28,327 nucleotides of DNA from an uncultured Corynebacterium sp. (lineage in GTDB: Bacteria > Actinomycetota > Actinomycetes > Mycobacteriales > Mycobacteriaceae). Below, in pieces: positions 1 to 8,357 of this stretch. Position numbers and translations under genes: made by a program. Position 1 is the stretch's first letter. Every line of letters starts with the position of its first letter. The notes beneath the pieces are model-generated. The model searched no databases. It was not told the DNA's origin and was given only the letters and a program-made list of their open reading frames with translations. The stretch spans positions 1-28,327 of the forward strand of contig NZ_CAMIAN010000029.1 of NCBI RefSeq assembly GCF_946221155.1. Direction: 5' to 3'.

Positions 1-65
1 GTTCCCACCCGCTGTTCCAGGGGCTGGTGGACGCTGCGCTGAAGCACCAGGCTCAGCGCTCCTAG
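1..65 (+). CDS. pyrG: CTP synthase, C-terminal end (partial)
   Basis: Only the last 20 or so codons are in the window, read from base 3 to a TAG at 63-65. They translate to a C-terminus beginning SHPLFQGLVDAAL, which matches the HPLF-GLV-AAL tail of CTP synthase, the enzyme that aminates UTP to CTP using glutamine. The downstream order NUDIX hydrolase - XerD is the one that follows pyrG in Corynebacteriales, which supports the identification. Because so little is visible, the call rests on the short tail plus synteny. Confidence 0.8.
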   Translation, partial: SHPLFQGLVDAALKHQAQRS

Positions 66-90
66 ACTGCCGCTCCTAAACTAGGGAGTC

Positions 91-747
91 ATGAGCAAGG
101 ACACCACCCCGTACCGAGTTGTAGATAGCGAACTGCTACTGGATGCGCCGATCATCGGCGTGCGGCGAGATACGATCACCACAGCCACCGGAGAAGCGAA
201 GCGTGAGATCGTGGAGCACTTCTCCGCAGTTGCAGTTGCCGCTGTGCGCGACAATCAGGTGATGATGATCCGCCAGTATCGCCACGGCGTGGGCCGGCAC
301 TTGTGGGAGATCCCCGCCGGCCTGCTGGACCTGGTGGGGGAGGATCCGCTGGAGGCCGCCCGCCGCGAGCTGGCTGAGGAAGCCGGCCTTCGCGCCCGCA
401 CCTGGCACTTGTTGGGGGATGTTGTGACCTCCCCGGGCTTCAGCGAGGAAATGTGCCGCATCTACCTGGCCGAGGACTTGGACGATGACCTCTCCGGCCT
501 CGACCTTCCGGAGGCCGAATTTGAAGAGGCGGAGATTGAGACCCGCTGGGTGCCGATCCCCGAAGCTATCGAATGGGTCCAGACCGGCAAGGTTGAAAAC
601 TCTATCGCCACCATCGCCCTGCTGCACCTGGCCGCAGGTACCCGCCGGGACGTTTCAGAGCCATTCAACTACCACTCCGGCCTCGCCGATCGCCGCTCCG
701 CCAGCGCGGAAGCCAAGCCCGGCTCGGACATGAAGTTCATCCGTTGA
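91..747 (+). CDS. NUDIX hydrolase, ADP-ribose pyrophosphatase type
   Basis: 218-residue protein predicted to hydrolyse ADP-ribose or a related nucleoside diphosphate derivative to AMP and a sugar phosphate in the cytosol. The NUDIX box runs from G77 to L100: E84, REL at 92-94, EE at 96-97 and G99 are present. The spacing between the first glycine and the first glutamate is six residues rather than the usual five; from memory the mycobacterial homologue (Rv1700) has the same spacing. RQYR at 61-64, just before the box, is typical of the ADP-ribose pyrophosphatase subgroup. The start is an ATG preceded by a GGGAG Shine-Dalgarno. The stop overlaps the TTG start of xerD by 4 nt, so the two are probably translationally coupled. 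Confidence 0.88.
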   Translation: MSKDTTPYRVVDSELLLDAPIIGVRRDTITTATGEAKREIVEHFSAVAVAAVRDNQVMMIRQYRHGVGRHLWEIPAGLLDLVGEDPLEAARRELAEEAGLRARTWHLLGDVVTSPGFSEEMCRIYLAEDLDDDLSGLDLPEAEFEEAEIETRWVPIPEAIEWVQTGKVENSIATIALLHLAAGTRRDVSEPFNYHSGLADRRSASAEAKPGSDMKFIR

Positions 748-1643
748 GCGCAGAAGCCAACCGCAAGCTCGTTACGGCCTATGTCCGGCATCTAAAGACC
801 GAGCGTGATGTTTCCGTCCACACGCTGTCGAACTACCAGCGCGACCTCGACCGTTACCTGGTGTGGCTCGGCTCCAAGGCACTGCAGGATGTCACTGCCA
901 CGGACATTGAGGACCACTTGGTTTATCTCCGCAAGGATCTGAACCTCGCGGCGTCCTCCGCCGCCCGTGGCCTGGCGGCGATCCGCGGTCTGCATTCCTT
1001 CGCCCACGCTGATGGCCGCCTGCCCTTCGACGTCGCCGCGGACGTTCCCACACCCTCGTTGGGCGGTTCCATACCGAAGGCTCTAAGCCTGGCACAGGTA
1101 GAGGCTTTGCTGAACGCGGTGCCGGCTGGCGACGGGGCGTCACAAATAAACATCCGCGACCGTGCGCTGCTCGAGATGCTCTACTCGACTGGCGCGCGCA
1201 TCACCGAGCTGCTCGACCTCGACGTCGATGATCTCGACCGGGAACAGCGCATGCTGCTGGTGCGTGGCAAGGGCGGCAAGGAGCGCATCGTGCCCCTCGG
1301 GCGCCCCGCGCTAGAGGCGGTGGAGCGCTACCTGGTGCGGGCGCGGCCGAGCCTGAACAAGAAGGGCAGCCCGGCGCTGTTCCTCAACAACCGCGGGGCG
1401 CGCCTGGGACGCCAATCGGGCTTCAAGATCGTCTCGCAGGCGGCGGAGGCGGCGGGGCTGGAGCACGTCTCGCCACACAGTCTGCGCCACAGCTTTGCCA
1501 CGCACTTGCTGGAGGGCGGCGCGGATATTCGCGTGGTGCAGGAACTTCTCGGGCACGCTAGCGTGGCTACCACGCAGATTTACACCAAGGTCAGCCCTGA
1601 GCACTTGAGGGAGATTTGGGCCTCATCTCACCCCCGTACCTAG
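744..1643 (+). CDS. xerD: Site-specific tyrosine recombinase XerD
   Basis: 299-residue tyrosine recombinase, the usual length for XerC/XerD, which resolves chromosome dimers at dif. The N-terminal SAM-like core-binding domain covers about residues 5-90 and the catalytic domain 110-290. All catalytic residues are visible: R152 (GARITELL), K176/K179 in the beta-hairpin (RGKGGKER), H245-x-x-R248 (HSLRHSF), H271 (LLGHAS) and nucleophile Y280. The start is TTG at 744, overlapping the upstream stop in TTGA. XerD rather than XerC is chosen from the position between pyrG/NUDIX and parA-scpAB, where actinobacterial xerD sits; sequence alone does not separate the paralogues here. Confidence 0.92.
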   Translation: MSAEANRKLVTAYVRHLKTERDVSVHTLSNYQRDLDRYLVWLGSKALQDVTATDIEDHLVYLRKDLNLAASSAARGLAAIRGLHSFAHADGRLPFDVAADVPTPSLGGSIPKALSLAQVEALLNAVPAGDGASQINIRDRALLEMLYSTGARITELLDLDVDDLDREQRMLLVRGKGGKERIVPLGRPALEAVERYLVRARPSLNKKGSPALFLNNRGARLGRQSGFKIVSQAAEAAGLEHVSPHSLRHSFATHLLEGGADIRVVQELLGHASVATTQIYTKVSPEHLREIWASSHPRT

Positions 1644-1703
1644 TGCGCCTGATAATCTCTAGGGTGTAATTAAAGGCTATGTATCACAATCAAGGGAAAG
1701 GGC

Positions 1704-2612
1704 TTGACGGGATCGCCGATGTCACGTTCACAGTCACACGCAGATGCGTTGTTTGATAAGCCCGATCAGCGCATCGGCCTGACCGGACGGCCGATCAAGG
1801 AGCTGCCGGATCCGGAGCCGCTGGACCGCCACGGCCCGGCTTCAATCATCGCGATGTGCAACCAGAAGGGCGGGGTGGGCAAGACCACCTCGACGATCAA
1901 CATCGGCGCCTCGCTGGCCGCGTTCGGTCGCAAGGTGCTGCTGGTAGACCTGGACCCGCAGGGCGCGCTGTCCGCCGGTCTGGGGATTAGCCACGACGAG
2001 TTGGACGTTACGGTCTACAACCTGTTGGTCGATTCTTCTGCTTCCATTCTTGACGCCATCCACTCCAGCCCCGTCGACGGTCTGGATGTCGTTCCGGCAA
2101 ATATCGACCTGTCGGCTGCGGAGATCCAGCTGGTCAACGAAGTCGGCCGCGAGCAAGCCCTGGCCCGTGCGCTGCGGCCCGTGATGCGCGACTACGACTT
2201 CATCATCGTTGACTGCCAGCCTTCGCTGGGGCTGCTGACGGTCAACGCTTTGAGCTGTGCGGATTCAGTGATCATTCCGGTGGAGTCCGAGTACTTCTCG
2301 CTGCGCGGTCTGGCACTGCTGATGGATACGGTGGACAAGGTCCGCGACCGCCTGAACTTCAAGCTTGAAGTGCTGGGCATCCTGGTGACGATGTTTGACC
2401 GCCGCACCCTGCACGCCCGCGAGGTGATGGAGCGGCTGGTGGAAGCGTTCGGGGACAAGGTCTTCGACTCCGTTATTACCCGTACCGTGCGCTTCCCGGA
2501 GACCTCGGTGGCCGGCGAGCCGATCAACACCTGGGCGCCGAGCTCGTCTGGCGCAGTGCAGTATTCGAATCTGGCGAAGGAAGTCATTGAGCGCGTCGCT
2601 CAGCAAATCTAG
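1704..2612 (+). CDS. parA: ParA/Soj-family ATPase (orphan, PldP-like)
   Basis: 302-residue deviant-Walker ATPase. The P-loop KGGVGKTT with the signature lysine lies near residue 55-62, DLDPQG is near 82-87, and the Walker B-like FIIVDCQPSLG follows around residue 170. No ParB gene or obvious parS site is adjacent. The gene lies upstream of scpA, as does M. tuberculosis Rv1708; from memory it corresponds to the C. glutamicum orphan ParA-like division protein PldP. The likely role is DNA- or septum-linked positioning together with the SMC-ScpAB complex (inference). TTG at 1704 is favoured as the start because AAGGGAAAGG lies just upstream; an in-frame ATG at 1719 is the alternative. The tail overlaps scpA by 26 nt. 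Confidence 0.88.
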   Translation: MTGSPMSRSQSHADALFDKPDQRIGLTGRPIKELPDPEPLDRHGPASIIAMCNQKGGVGKTTSTINIGASLAAFGRKVLLVDLDPQGALSAGLGISHDELDVTVYNLLVDSSASILDAIHSSPVDGLDVVPANIDLSAAEIQLVNEVGREQALARALRPVMRDYDFIIVDCQPSLGLLTVNALSCADSVIIPVESEYFSLRGLALLMDTVDKVRDRLNFKLEVLGILVTMFDRRTLHAREVMERLVEAFGDKVFDSVITRTVRFPETSVAGEPINTWAPSSSGAVQYSNLAKEVIERVAQQI

Positions 2613-3444
2613 CCAGCCCGTGCAGGAACCAGCACAGCCGGAGCAGGCCGAGCAGCCGGAGATCACCGGCTTCCGAGTGGCGCTGGCTAATTTCGATGGC
2701 CCCTTTGACCTGCTACTGCAGCTGATTCACTCCCACAAGCTGGACATCACCGAGGTTGCCCTAGCGCAGGTCACCGACGAGTTCATCGCCTACACCAAAA
2801 GCTTAAGCTCCAGCGCTGAAGACCTGGACGAGGTCACGGAGTTCCTGGTGGTCGCCTCCACATTGCTGGACCTCAAGGCAGCCCGGCTGGTGCCACGCGG
2901 TGAGGTGGATAGCGAGGAGGACCTCGCGCTGCTGGAAACTCGCGACCTGCTGTTCGCCCGCCTGTTGCAGTACCGGGCCTACAAGCAGGTGGCCGACCTG
3001 TTCGCCGATTGGCAACGCGATGCCGCCCGCGCCTACCCGGCGACCCTGTCCCTGGAAGAGCACCACGCGAACCTGCTGCCGGAGGTGAAGATCGGTAAGA
3101 CCGCCGACGAGTTTGCCGAGCTGGCCGCCGCCGTATTCCGACCCAAGCCTGACCATGTGGAGACCGGACACATCCACCAGGTCGCGGTGTCTGTGCCGGA
3201 GCAGGCCGGGCGAATTCTCAATACCCTCAAGGTCGCAGGCGAGAACACCTGGGTGACCTTCGGGGCGCTCATTGCCGACGCTGAGCTGAACATGATCGTA
3301 GTCGGGCGCTTCCTGGCACTCTTGGAGCTGTACAAGGCTCGCGCCATCGGCATCGAACAGCCCGAGCCGCTGCAGGACATGTCGGTGGCTTGGACCGGGC
3401 TGGATGTCGACCCGGCGGTGGTTGCGGCCAGCAACTGGGAATAG
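2587..3444 (+). CDS. scpA: Segregation and condensation protein ScpA (kleisin)
   Basis: 285-residue kleisin subunit that bridges SMC heads and binds ScpB to form bacterial condensin. After a Gln/Pro/Glu-rich N-terminal stretch, the diagnostic motif NFDGPFDLLLQLIHSHKLDI appears around residues 35-55, followed by a helical region and a C-terminal winged-helix-like segment. The start is TTG at 2587, preceded by GAAGGAAG within the end of parA. A GTG at 2620 would avoid the overlap but has no comparable ribosome-binding site. scpB follows after 33 nt, forming a parA-scpA-scpB operon. Confidence 0.92.
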   Translation: MSASLSKSSQPVQEPAQPEQAEQPEITGFRVALANFDGPFDLLLQLIHSHKLDITEVALAQVTDEFIAYTKSLSSSAEDLDEVTEFLVVASTLLDLKAARLVPRGEVDSEEDLALLETRDLLFARLLQYRAYKQVADLFADWQRDAARAYPATLSLEEHHANLLPEVKIGKTADEFAELAAAVFRPKPDHVETGHIHQVAVSVPEQAGRILNTLKVAGENTWVTFGALIADAELNMIVVGRFLALLELYKARAIGIEQPEPLQDMSVAWTGLDVDPAVVAASNWE

Positions 3445-3477
3445 GCGTCACAAAGAAAGAACAGAAAGGCACACCCC

Positions 3478-4074
3478 ATGAGCGACTTGAACCCCAACCC
3501 CGCGCCGTTGCCGCAGGTGTCGGTGCTGCGCAGCCGCGTGGAATCGCTGCTGCTGGTAAGCGACGAAGCAGTGACGCCCACAGAACTCGCCCGCGTGCTT
3601 TCCAACGAGGAAAATGCAGTGCCAGAGGCCGAGGTGGCGCGTACCCTCCACGAGATCGCAGCGGAGTACGAAGCCCGAGGAAACGGCTTTGAACTGCGTG
3701 AACACGAGGGAGCCTTCCGGCTGTACACACGGCGTGCGAACTCGGATGTGGTGGAAGCGAAACTGCTGGATGGCACCCAACAGCGCCTGAGCCGAGCGGC
3801 TCTGGAGACTCTGGCGGTTGTGGCATACCGGCAGCCCGTCACCCGCAGCCAGGTGGCGGCGGTGCGCGGCGTGAACTGCGACGGCGTGATGCGCACCCTG
3901 TCCCTGCGTGGACTGATCGCTGAGACGGGGGAGCAGGGTGGAGCTCATCTGTACTCCACGACGGAGCTTTTCCTGGAACAGATTGGCATTGAATCGTTGG
4001 AGGAATTGCCGGATCTGGCGCCGTTGCTGCCGGAAGTAGACAGCATCGACAGCCTCGACAAAATCGACAATTAA
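3478..4074 (+). CDS. scpB: Segregation and condensation protein ScpB
   Basis: 198-residue protein with two tandem winged-helix domains, the typical ScpB fold. The motif LETLAVVAYRQPVTRSQVAAVRGVN (split here as LETLAVVAYRQPVTRSQ then VAAVRGVN), around residues 105-130, is the family hallmark, followed by an RGLI/LYSTTELFLE segment. It works as a dimer bound to ScpA in the SMC complex. ATG start with a GAAAGG ribosome-binding site 7-8 nt upstream. The C-terminus ends in an acidic, Asp/Ser/Ile-rich tail. Confidence 0.92.
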   Translation: MSDLNPNPAPLPQVSVLRSRVESLLLVSDEAVTPTELARVLSNEENAVPEAEVARTLHEIAAEYEARGNGFELREHEGAFRLYTRRANSDVVEAKLLDGTQQRLSRAALETLAVVAYRQPVTRSQVAAVRGVNCDGVMRTLSLRGLIAETGEQGGAHLYSTTELFLEQIGIESLEELPDLAPLLPEVDSIDSLDKIDN

Positions 4075-4093
4075 GCAGGTTAAGGGGTACAAT
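4064..4093 (+). promoter_or_regulatory. Possible promoter upstream of rluB
   Basis: A TCGACA hexamer at 4064-4069 and TACAAT at 4088-4093 are separated by 18 bp, close to the sigma-A type consensus. They lie at the scpB/rluB junction, about 45 nt before the rluB start. This would give rluB and cmk-der a promoter of their own. Sequence resemblance is the only evidence. Confidence 0.35.
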
Positions 4094-4137
4094 TCGGGCT
4101 GATAATTCAAGATTTAGTTCGAAGGGCTAGAAACACC

Positions 4138-5010
4138 GTGGACACACCCGCTCGCCGAGACGGCACACCGGAGACCGCTCCGAAAGACATCTATCTATCC
4201 CAAGCCAAGCCCGCCAAGCGCCAGCACGTGACGGCGCAGGAGGCGGAGGCTGCCCTCAACAAGCCAGATTCGGAGAAGGCGCAGGTGCGCCTGCAGAAAG
4301 TCCTGGCCTCCGCGGGTGTGGCTAGCCGCCGTATGAGCGAGAAGCTCATCGCCGCCGGTCGCGTGGAAGTCAACGGCGAAGTCGTGGTGAAGATGGGCAC
4401 CCGCATTGACCCGAGAGTGGACATCGTCCGCGTGGACGGCGAGCGCGTGCAGGTCAACGAAGAGATGGTCTACTTCGTGCTGAACAAGCCCCGCGGCGTG
4501 CACTCCACGATGAGCGACGACCTTGGCCGTCCGTGCGTGGGAGACCTGGTTGGTACTCGCCTGAAGGAAGGCCAGGGGCTGTTCCACGTCGGCCGCCTAG
4601 ACGCTCAGACCGAGGGCCTGCTGCTGCTCACCAACGACGGCGAGCTGGCCAACCGCCTGATGCACCCCAAGTACGAGGTGAAGAAGACGTACATGGCCAC
4701 CGTGCTGGGCGAGGCTAGCCGCAAGCTAATCCGCGAGCTGAAAGACGGCGTAGAGCTGGACGATGGCATCGCGCGTGCCGACAACGTGCAAATCGTAGAC
4801 GTGTGGCAGGGAAAGTCGCTGATCAAGGTGGAGCTGCACGAAGGCCGTAAGCACATCGTGCGCCGCATGCTGAAGGAGGCCGGCTTCCCGGTCCAGGCGC
4901 TGGTGCGCACCAAGATCCATACCGTGCAGTTGGGCGAGCAGAAGCCGGGCACTATTCGCGCGCTGAACCAGGCGGAACTGCAGAGCATGTACAAGAAGGT
5001 CGGGCTGTAG
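4138..5010 (+). CDS. rluB: Ribosomal large-subunit pseudouridine synthase (RluB/RsuA family)
   Basis: 290-residue RsuA/RluB-family pseudouridine synthase that isomerises a uridine in 23S rRNA. A charged N-terminal extension of about 48 residues precedes an S4 RNA-binding domain (about 50-95, VRLQKVLASAGVASRR). The catalytic domain carries GRLDAQTEGLLLLTNDG with catalytic D155, and the later HEGRKHIVRRML motif. The start is GTG at 4138 with GAAGGG upstream. The family does not fix the exact target uridine. It lies between scpB and the cmk-der fusion, the conserved actinobacterial order. Confidence 0.9.
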   Translation: MDTPARRDGTPETAPKDIYLSQAKPAKRQHVTAQEAEAALNKPDSEKAQVRLQKVLASAGVASRRMSEKLIAAGRVEVNGEVVVKMGTRIDPRVDIVRVDGERVQVNEEMVYFVLNKPRGVHSTMSDDLGRPCVGDLVGTRLKEGQGLFHVGRLDAQTEGLLLLTNDGELANRLMHPKYEVKKTYMATVLGEASRKLIRELKDGVELDDGIARADNVQIVDVWQGKSLIKVELHEGRKHIVRRMLKEAGFPVQALVRTKIHTVQLGEQKPGTIRALNQAELQSMYKKVGL

Positions 5011-5057
5011 CTAAAGCAGCCGGCATAAACACAATTAATTAGGGGAACGACCTTTCT

Positions 5058-7391
5058 ATGACGAACTCACCTTTCTACGAGCCAGGCTCCGCGCTGGATC
5101 AGCTTGCCAGTGCAAAGAACATTGAAGACGGCGGCCTGATCGTCGCCGTCGACGGCCCAAGCGGCACCGGCAAGTCCACCGTCTGCCGCCGCCTGGCCAC
5201 CGCTGCGGACGCGAAGTACTTGGATACCGGCGCAATGTACCGCGTGGCCACGCTGCATGTCTTGCGCCAGGGCATCGACCCTTCCGAGGAATCTGCACGC
5301 GAGGCGATCATCGCCGCCACCGCCGAGCTACCGCTGGAGATCAACGAGGATCCCACCTCCACCGAAGTGCTGCTGGACGGCACCGACGTTTCCGGTGAGA
5401 TCCGTGGCCCCGAGGTCACCGCGCACGTCTCCGCCGTCGCCGCCATCCCGGAGGTGCGCGAGAACCTGGTGGCTCTGCAGCGCTCTTTGGCCTTCGCCGC
5501 CGGTCGCTGCGTGGTCGAGGGCCGGGACATTGGAACTGTGGTTCTTGAGGACGCCCCAGTGAAGATCTTCATGACGGCCTCCGCCGAGGTGCGGGCCCAG
5601 CGCCGATACGATCAGGACCTGGAAGCTGGCCGAGACGCGGACTTCGAGGCAGTACTCGCGGATGTTAAGCGCCGTGATGAGGCCGATTCTTCCCGCAAGA
5701 CATCCCCGCTCCGCCCGGCAGAGGATGCAGTGATTGTGGACACTGGCGAGATGGACATCGACGAGGTGCTGGAGAAGCTGGCGGAGCTGACCCTGGCCAG
5801 CGCCAAGCCGGACAGCTTGGATTCCCCGGCGGAGCTGATCTTCCGCACTGCCGATGGCGAGGTTCTGGGGGAGTCCGACTTTTCCGCCGCCGAGTTCTCC
5901 GAGTACGACGATGACGAGTTCGACGAGGGCAACGAGTCCAGCCCTGAGGAGTTCTTCATCACCGGCCCGGACGACTTCACTCTCGAAGGCGGCGGCGACA
6001 TGCCGGAATCCGACGAGGACTGGGAGGCTCTGGAGGAAGCCTTCGGCGTGCTTGGTGACGAGGAGGCAGAGCAGGAGGCTCTGTGCACCGTCGCCATCGT
6101 AGGCCGCCCGAATGTGGGCAAGTCCACCCTGGTGAACCGCTTCATTGGCCGTCGCGAGGCCGTGGTGGAGGACTTCCCGGGTGTCACCCGCGACCGCATT
6201 TCCTACCTGGGCGAGTGGTCCGGCCGCCGCTTCTGGGTGCAGGATACGGGAGGCTGGGACCCGGACGCGAAGGGCATCCACGCCGCCATCGCCCGCCAGG
6301 CGGAGACTGCCATGGAGACCGCCGACGTGATTGTCTTCGTGGTTGACTCGAAGGTCGGCATCACCTCCACCGACGAGGTCATCGCCCGTAAGCTGCAGCG
6401 CAGTAAGGTGCCGGTGATCGTGGTGGCCAACAAGTGCGATGCCGACGCACAGTTGGGCGACGTCGCCGAGTTCTGGGCGCTGGGCCTGGACAATCCGTAC
6501 CCAGTGTCCGCGCAGCACGGCAAGGGCGCGGCCGACGTTATGGACGAGGTCCTGCGCGTCTTCCCGGAGCACCCGCGCGAGCTTTCTGTTGTGTCCGGCC
6601 CGCGCCGCGTGGCTTTGGTCGGCCGCCCGAACGTGGGCAAGTCCTCCCTGCTGAACAAGATCACGGGCGAGGAGCGCTCCGTGGTAAACAACGTTGCGGG
6701 CACCACCGTCGACCCGGTCGATTCCATTGTGGAGCTGGAGGAAAAGACCTGGAAGTTCGTGGACACCGCCGGCATCCGCAAGAAGACGAAGCACGCGCGC
6801 GGCCACGAGTTCTACGCCTCGCTGCGCACCCGTTCCGCCATCGACGCGGCGGAGGTCGCGGTCTTTCTTGTTGACGCCAGCGAGCCCATCGCCGAGCAGG
6901 ATCAGCGAGTGCTTCGCATGATCCTCGACTCGGGGCGTGCCCTGGTGGTGGCTTACAACAAGTGGGATTTGGTGGATGAGGACCGTCGCGACCTTCTGGA
7001 GCGCGAGATCGAGCTGCAGCTTTCCCACGTCCCGTGGGCCCGCCGCGTGAATATTTCCGCCAAGACCGGCCGCGCACTGCAGAAGCTGGAGCCCGCGATG
7101 ATCGAGGCCTTGGAGAGCTGGGATCAGCGTATCTCTACCGGCCAGCTGAACACCTGGCTGCGCGCGGTGATTGCGGAGACCCCGCCGCCGATGCGCGGCG
7201 GCCGCCTGCCACGCGTGCTTTTTGCCACCCAGGCCTCCACCAAGCCGCCAGTGATCGTGCTGTTCACCACCGGCTTCCTGGAGCACGGCTACCGTCGCTT
7301 CCTGGAGCGCAAGCTGCGCGAGGCCTTTGGCTTTGAAGGATCACCGGTGCGCATCGCAGTGCGCGTGCGCGAGAAAAGGCGCAAGAGGTAG
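5058..7391 (+). CDS. cmk-der: Bifunctional cytidylate kinase / GTPase Der fusion
   Basis: 777-residue single ORF with no internal stop. Residues 27-245 are cytidylate kinase: P-loop GPSGTGKST at 33-41, LDTGAMYR at 55-62, and EGRDIGT at 154-160. It phosphorylates CMP/dCMP. Residues about 250-342 form a strongly acidic Asp/Glu linker. Residues 343-777 are Der (EngA), a 50S ribosome-assembly GTPase with two G domains: P-loops at 349-357 and 522-530, NKCD at 458-461, NKWD at 634-637, then the KH-like domain. The two enzymes are separate genes in M. tuberculosis (Rv1712, Rv1713), but fused forms are known in actinobacteria. The ATG follows a weak AGGGGA site. The final codons (VRIAVRVREKRRKR) recur in part at 8358-8387. 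Confidence 0.93.
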   Translation: MTNSPFYEPGSALDQLASAKNIEDGGLIVAVDGPSGTGKSTVCRRLATAADAKYLDTGAMYRVATLHVLRQGIDPSEESAREAIIAATAELPLEINEDPTSTEVLLDGTDVSGEIRGPEVTAHVSAVAAIPEVRENLVALQRSLAFAAGRCVVEGRDIGTVVLEDAPVKIFMTASAEVRAQRRYDQDLEAGRDADFEAVLADVKRRDEADSSRKTSPLRPAEDAVIVDTGEMDIDEVLEKLAELTLASAKPDSLDSPAELIFRTADGEVLGESDFSAAEFSEYDDDEFDEGNESSPEEFFITGPDDFTLEGGGDMPESDEDWEALEEAFGVLGDEEAEQEALCTVAIVGRPNVGKSTLVNRFIGRREAVVEDFPGVTRDRISYLGEWSGRRFWVQDTGGWDPDAKGIHAAIARQAETAMETADVIVFVVDSKVGITSTDEVIARKLQRSKVPVIVVANKCDADAQLGDVAEFWALGLDNPYPVSAQHGKGAADVMDEVLRVFPEHPRELSVVSGPRRVALVGRPNVGKSSLLNKITGEERSVVNNVAGTTVDPVDSIVELEEKTWKFVDTAGIRKKTKHARGHEFYASLRTRSAIDAAEVAVFLVDASEPIAEQDQRVLRMILDSGRALVVAYNKWDLVDEDRRDLLEREIELQLSHVPWARRVNISAKTGRALQKLEPAMIEALESWDQRISTGQLNTWLRAVIAETPPPMRGGRLPRVLFATQASTKPPVIVLFTTGFLEHGYRRFLERKLREAFGFEGSPVRIAVRVREKRRKR

Positions 7392-7500
7392 GCCTAGCGT
7401 CTACTAAGAGATTTAGCCCTTATGCTGCAAGAGTTCGAACGGCGGTCATATGATACGTGTATGCCGGTCGGAAAGATAGTTGAATCTAATTAGCAGGTTG

Positions 7501-7520
7501 GAGCAACTTAGAGCAACTAA
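7501..7520 (+). repeat. Tandem 10-mer repeat
   Basis: GAGCAACTTA and GAGCAACTAA stand head to tail at 7501-7510 and 7511-7520, with a weaker AAGTAACGGC after them. They lie in the 213-nt stretch between der and the gene at 7605. No function is assigned; a protein-binding site or recombination remnant is possible. Confidence 0.5.
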
Positions 7521-7550
7521 AAGTAACGGCACGCCTGCTTAAATAGCCCG

Positions 7551-7598
7551 CCTTTTGTTCAAAGGACTCCCGACACGGTACGCCCTTTAGGAAAGGAG
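7551..7598 (+). promoter_or_regulatory. Hairpins around the ribosome-binding site of the 7605 gene
   Basis: Two short inverted repeats precede the GTG start: CCTTT-tgttc-AAAGG at 7551-7565 and CCTTT-agg-AAAGG at 7584-7596. The second contains the Shine-Dalgarno GGAAAGGAG (7590-7598). The AAAGG of the first hairpin could instead pair with the CCTTT of the second and free the site. A mini-ORF beginning with TTG at 7555 and ending with TAG at 7588-7590 spans the same region but lacks a ribosome-binding site. Stems are only 5 bp, so regulation is speculative. Confidence 0.3.
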
Positions 7599-7604
7599 AC
7601 AACA

Positions 7605-8285
7605 GTGTTCGACAGTATCGGTACTTTTGGTGAGTGGGCGGGAGCAGCAGCATCTGCAGCAGGAGTACTTATCAGTATCTGGGCACTCAACGTGTCAAAG
7701 AAGGCTGAACAGGATGCTAGGCGTCTTTCAGAAGAGTCAAATGCAGCGATCCGTGCCCAGCAAGCAAACCAGCAAGCGCTTGAAAGGGAGCGTGAGGACC
7801 GCCAAAGGCAGTTTGATGAATGGTCCAAGGAGCGCGCTGAGTTTCAGGAAAAGCTACAAATTGAACAGCGAAGGCGGGAGGAGGCTTCCGAGATTAGAAA
7901 TGTCGCTCGGTTGGTCGCCGCTTGGTGGGTGAAGAACGACGCTGATCAGTGGGGACTACTTATTTCCAACGATGGTCAATCTGCCGGAACTGTCTATGAC
8001 ATTCGCATCGAAGTGGGCTGTAAGTATTACAAAAAAGAAGCTTTGAGACTGAATACGCTGCCTCCCGGTAATTTTTTCGTGGAAAGTCTAAAGGAGACGG
8101 ACGATTCAGGTGTTTCAGGTTGGGATTACCCACGCTTTATCAAGGATATTGGAGGTTTTTCCTCGATTCTAAATTCAGCGCACTTTAAAATAGATAAAAT
8201 ATCCTTTTCGGACTCTTCCAAAACTAGATGGATCTGGACTCCTGAGCGAGGGCTAACAAAGTCTTCCAAAAGTACTCTCGGATAG
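7605..8285 (+). CDS. Hypothetical membrane-anchored coiled-coil protein
   Basis: 226-residue protein that I do not recognise. The N-terminus (about 6-27, GEWAGAAASAAGVLISIWAL) is a probable membrane segment or membrane-associated helix. Residues about 30-100 are rich in Glu, Arg, Gln and Ala with heptad-like character and look like a long coiled coil. The C-terminal 110 residues form a mixed domain starting ARLVAAWWVKNDADQWGLLISNDGQSAG, possibly a beta-rich fold. Start GTG at 7605 with a strong SD (GGAAAGGAG). The gene is AT-richer than its surroundings and uses codons such as AGA, TTA and AAA that are rare nearby. It is the only gene in the apparent insert behind der, so horizontal acquisition is likely. 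No function is proposed. Confidence 0.75.
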   Translation: MFDSIGTFGEWAGAAASAAGVLISIWALNVSKKAEQDARRLSEESNAAIRAQQANQQALEREREDRQRQFDEWSKERAEFQEKLQIEQRRREEASEIRNVARLVAAWWVKNDADQWGLLISNDGQSAGTVYDIRIEVGCKYYKKEALRLNTLPPGNFFVESLKETDDSGVSGWDYPRFIKDIGGFSSILNSAHFKIDKISFSDSSKTRWIWTPERGLTKSSKSTLG

Positions 8286-8357
8286 TTTTGTTGTGATGGG
8301 TTAGCACTAGATGCAGGGGGGCGGTATTCACATGCTTAAAGCACCGTCGAGGAGTAC

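Noticed and set aside
5328..7286. 652-codon open frame on the minus strand opposite cmk-der
   Set aside because: Its translation is His/Leu/Gly-rich without domain motifs, and it lies entirely opposite a gene with clear Cmk and Der motifs; GC-rich antisense artefact.
7425..7475. GTTCGAAC string suggesting a T-loop of a tRNA
   Set aside because: No pairing T stem, anticodon arm or acceptor stem could be built around it.
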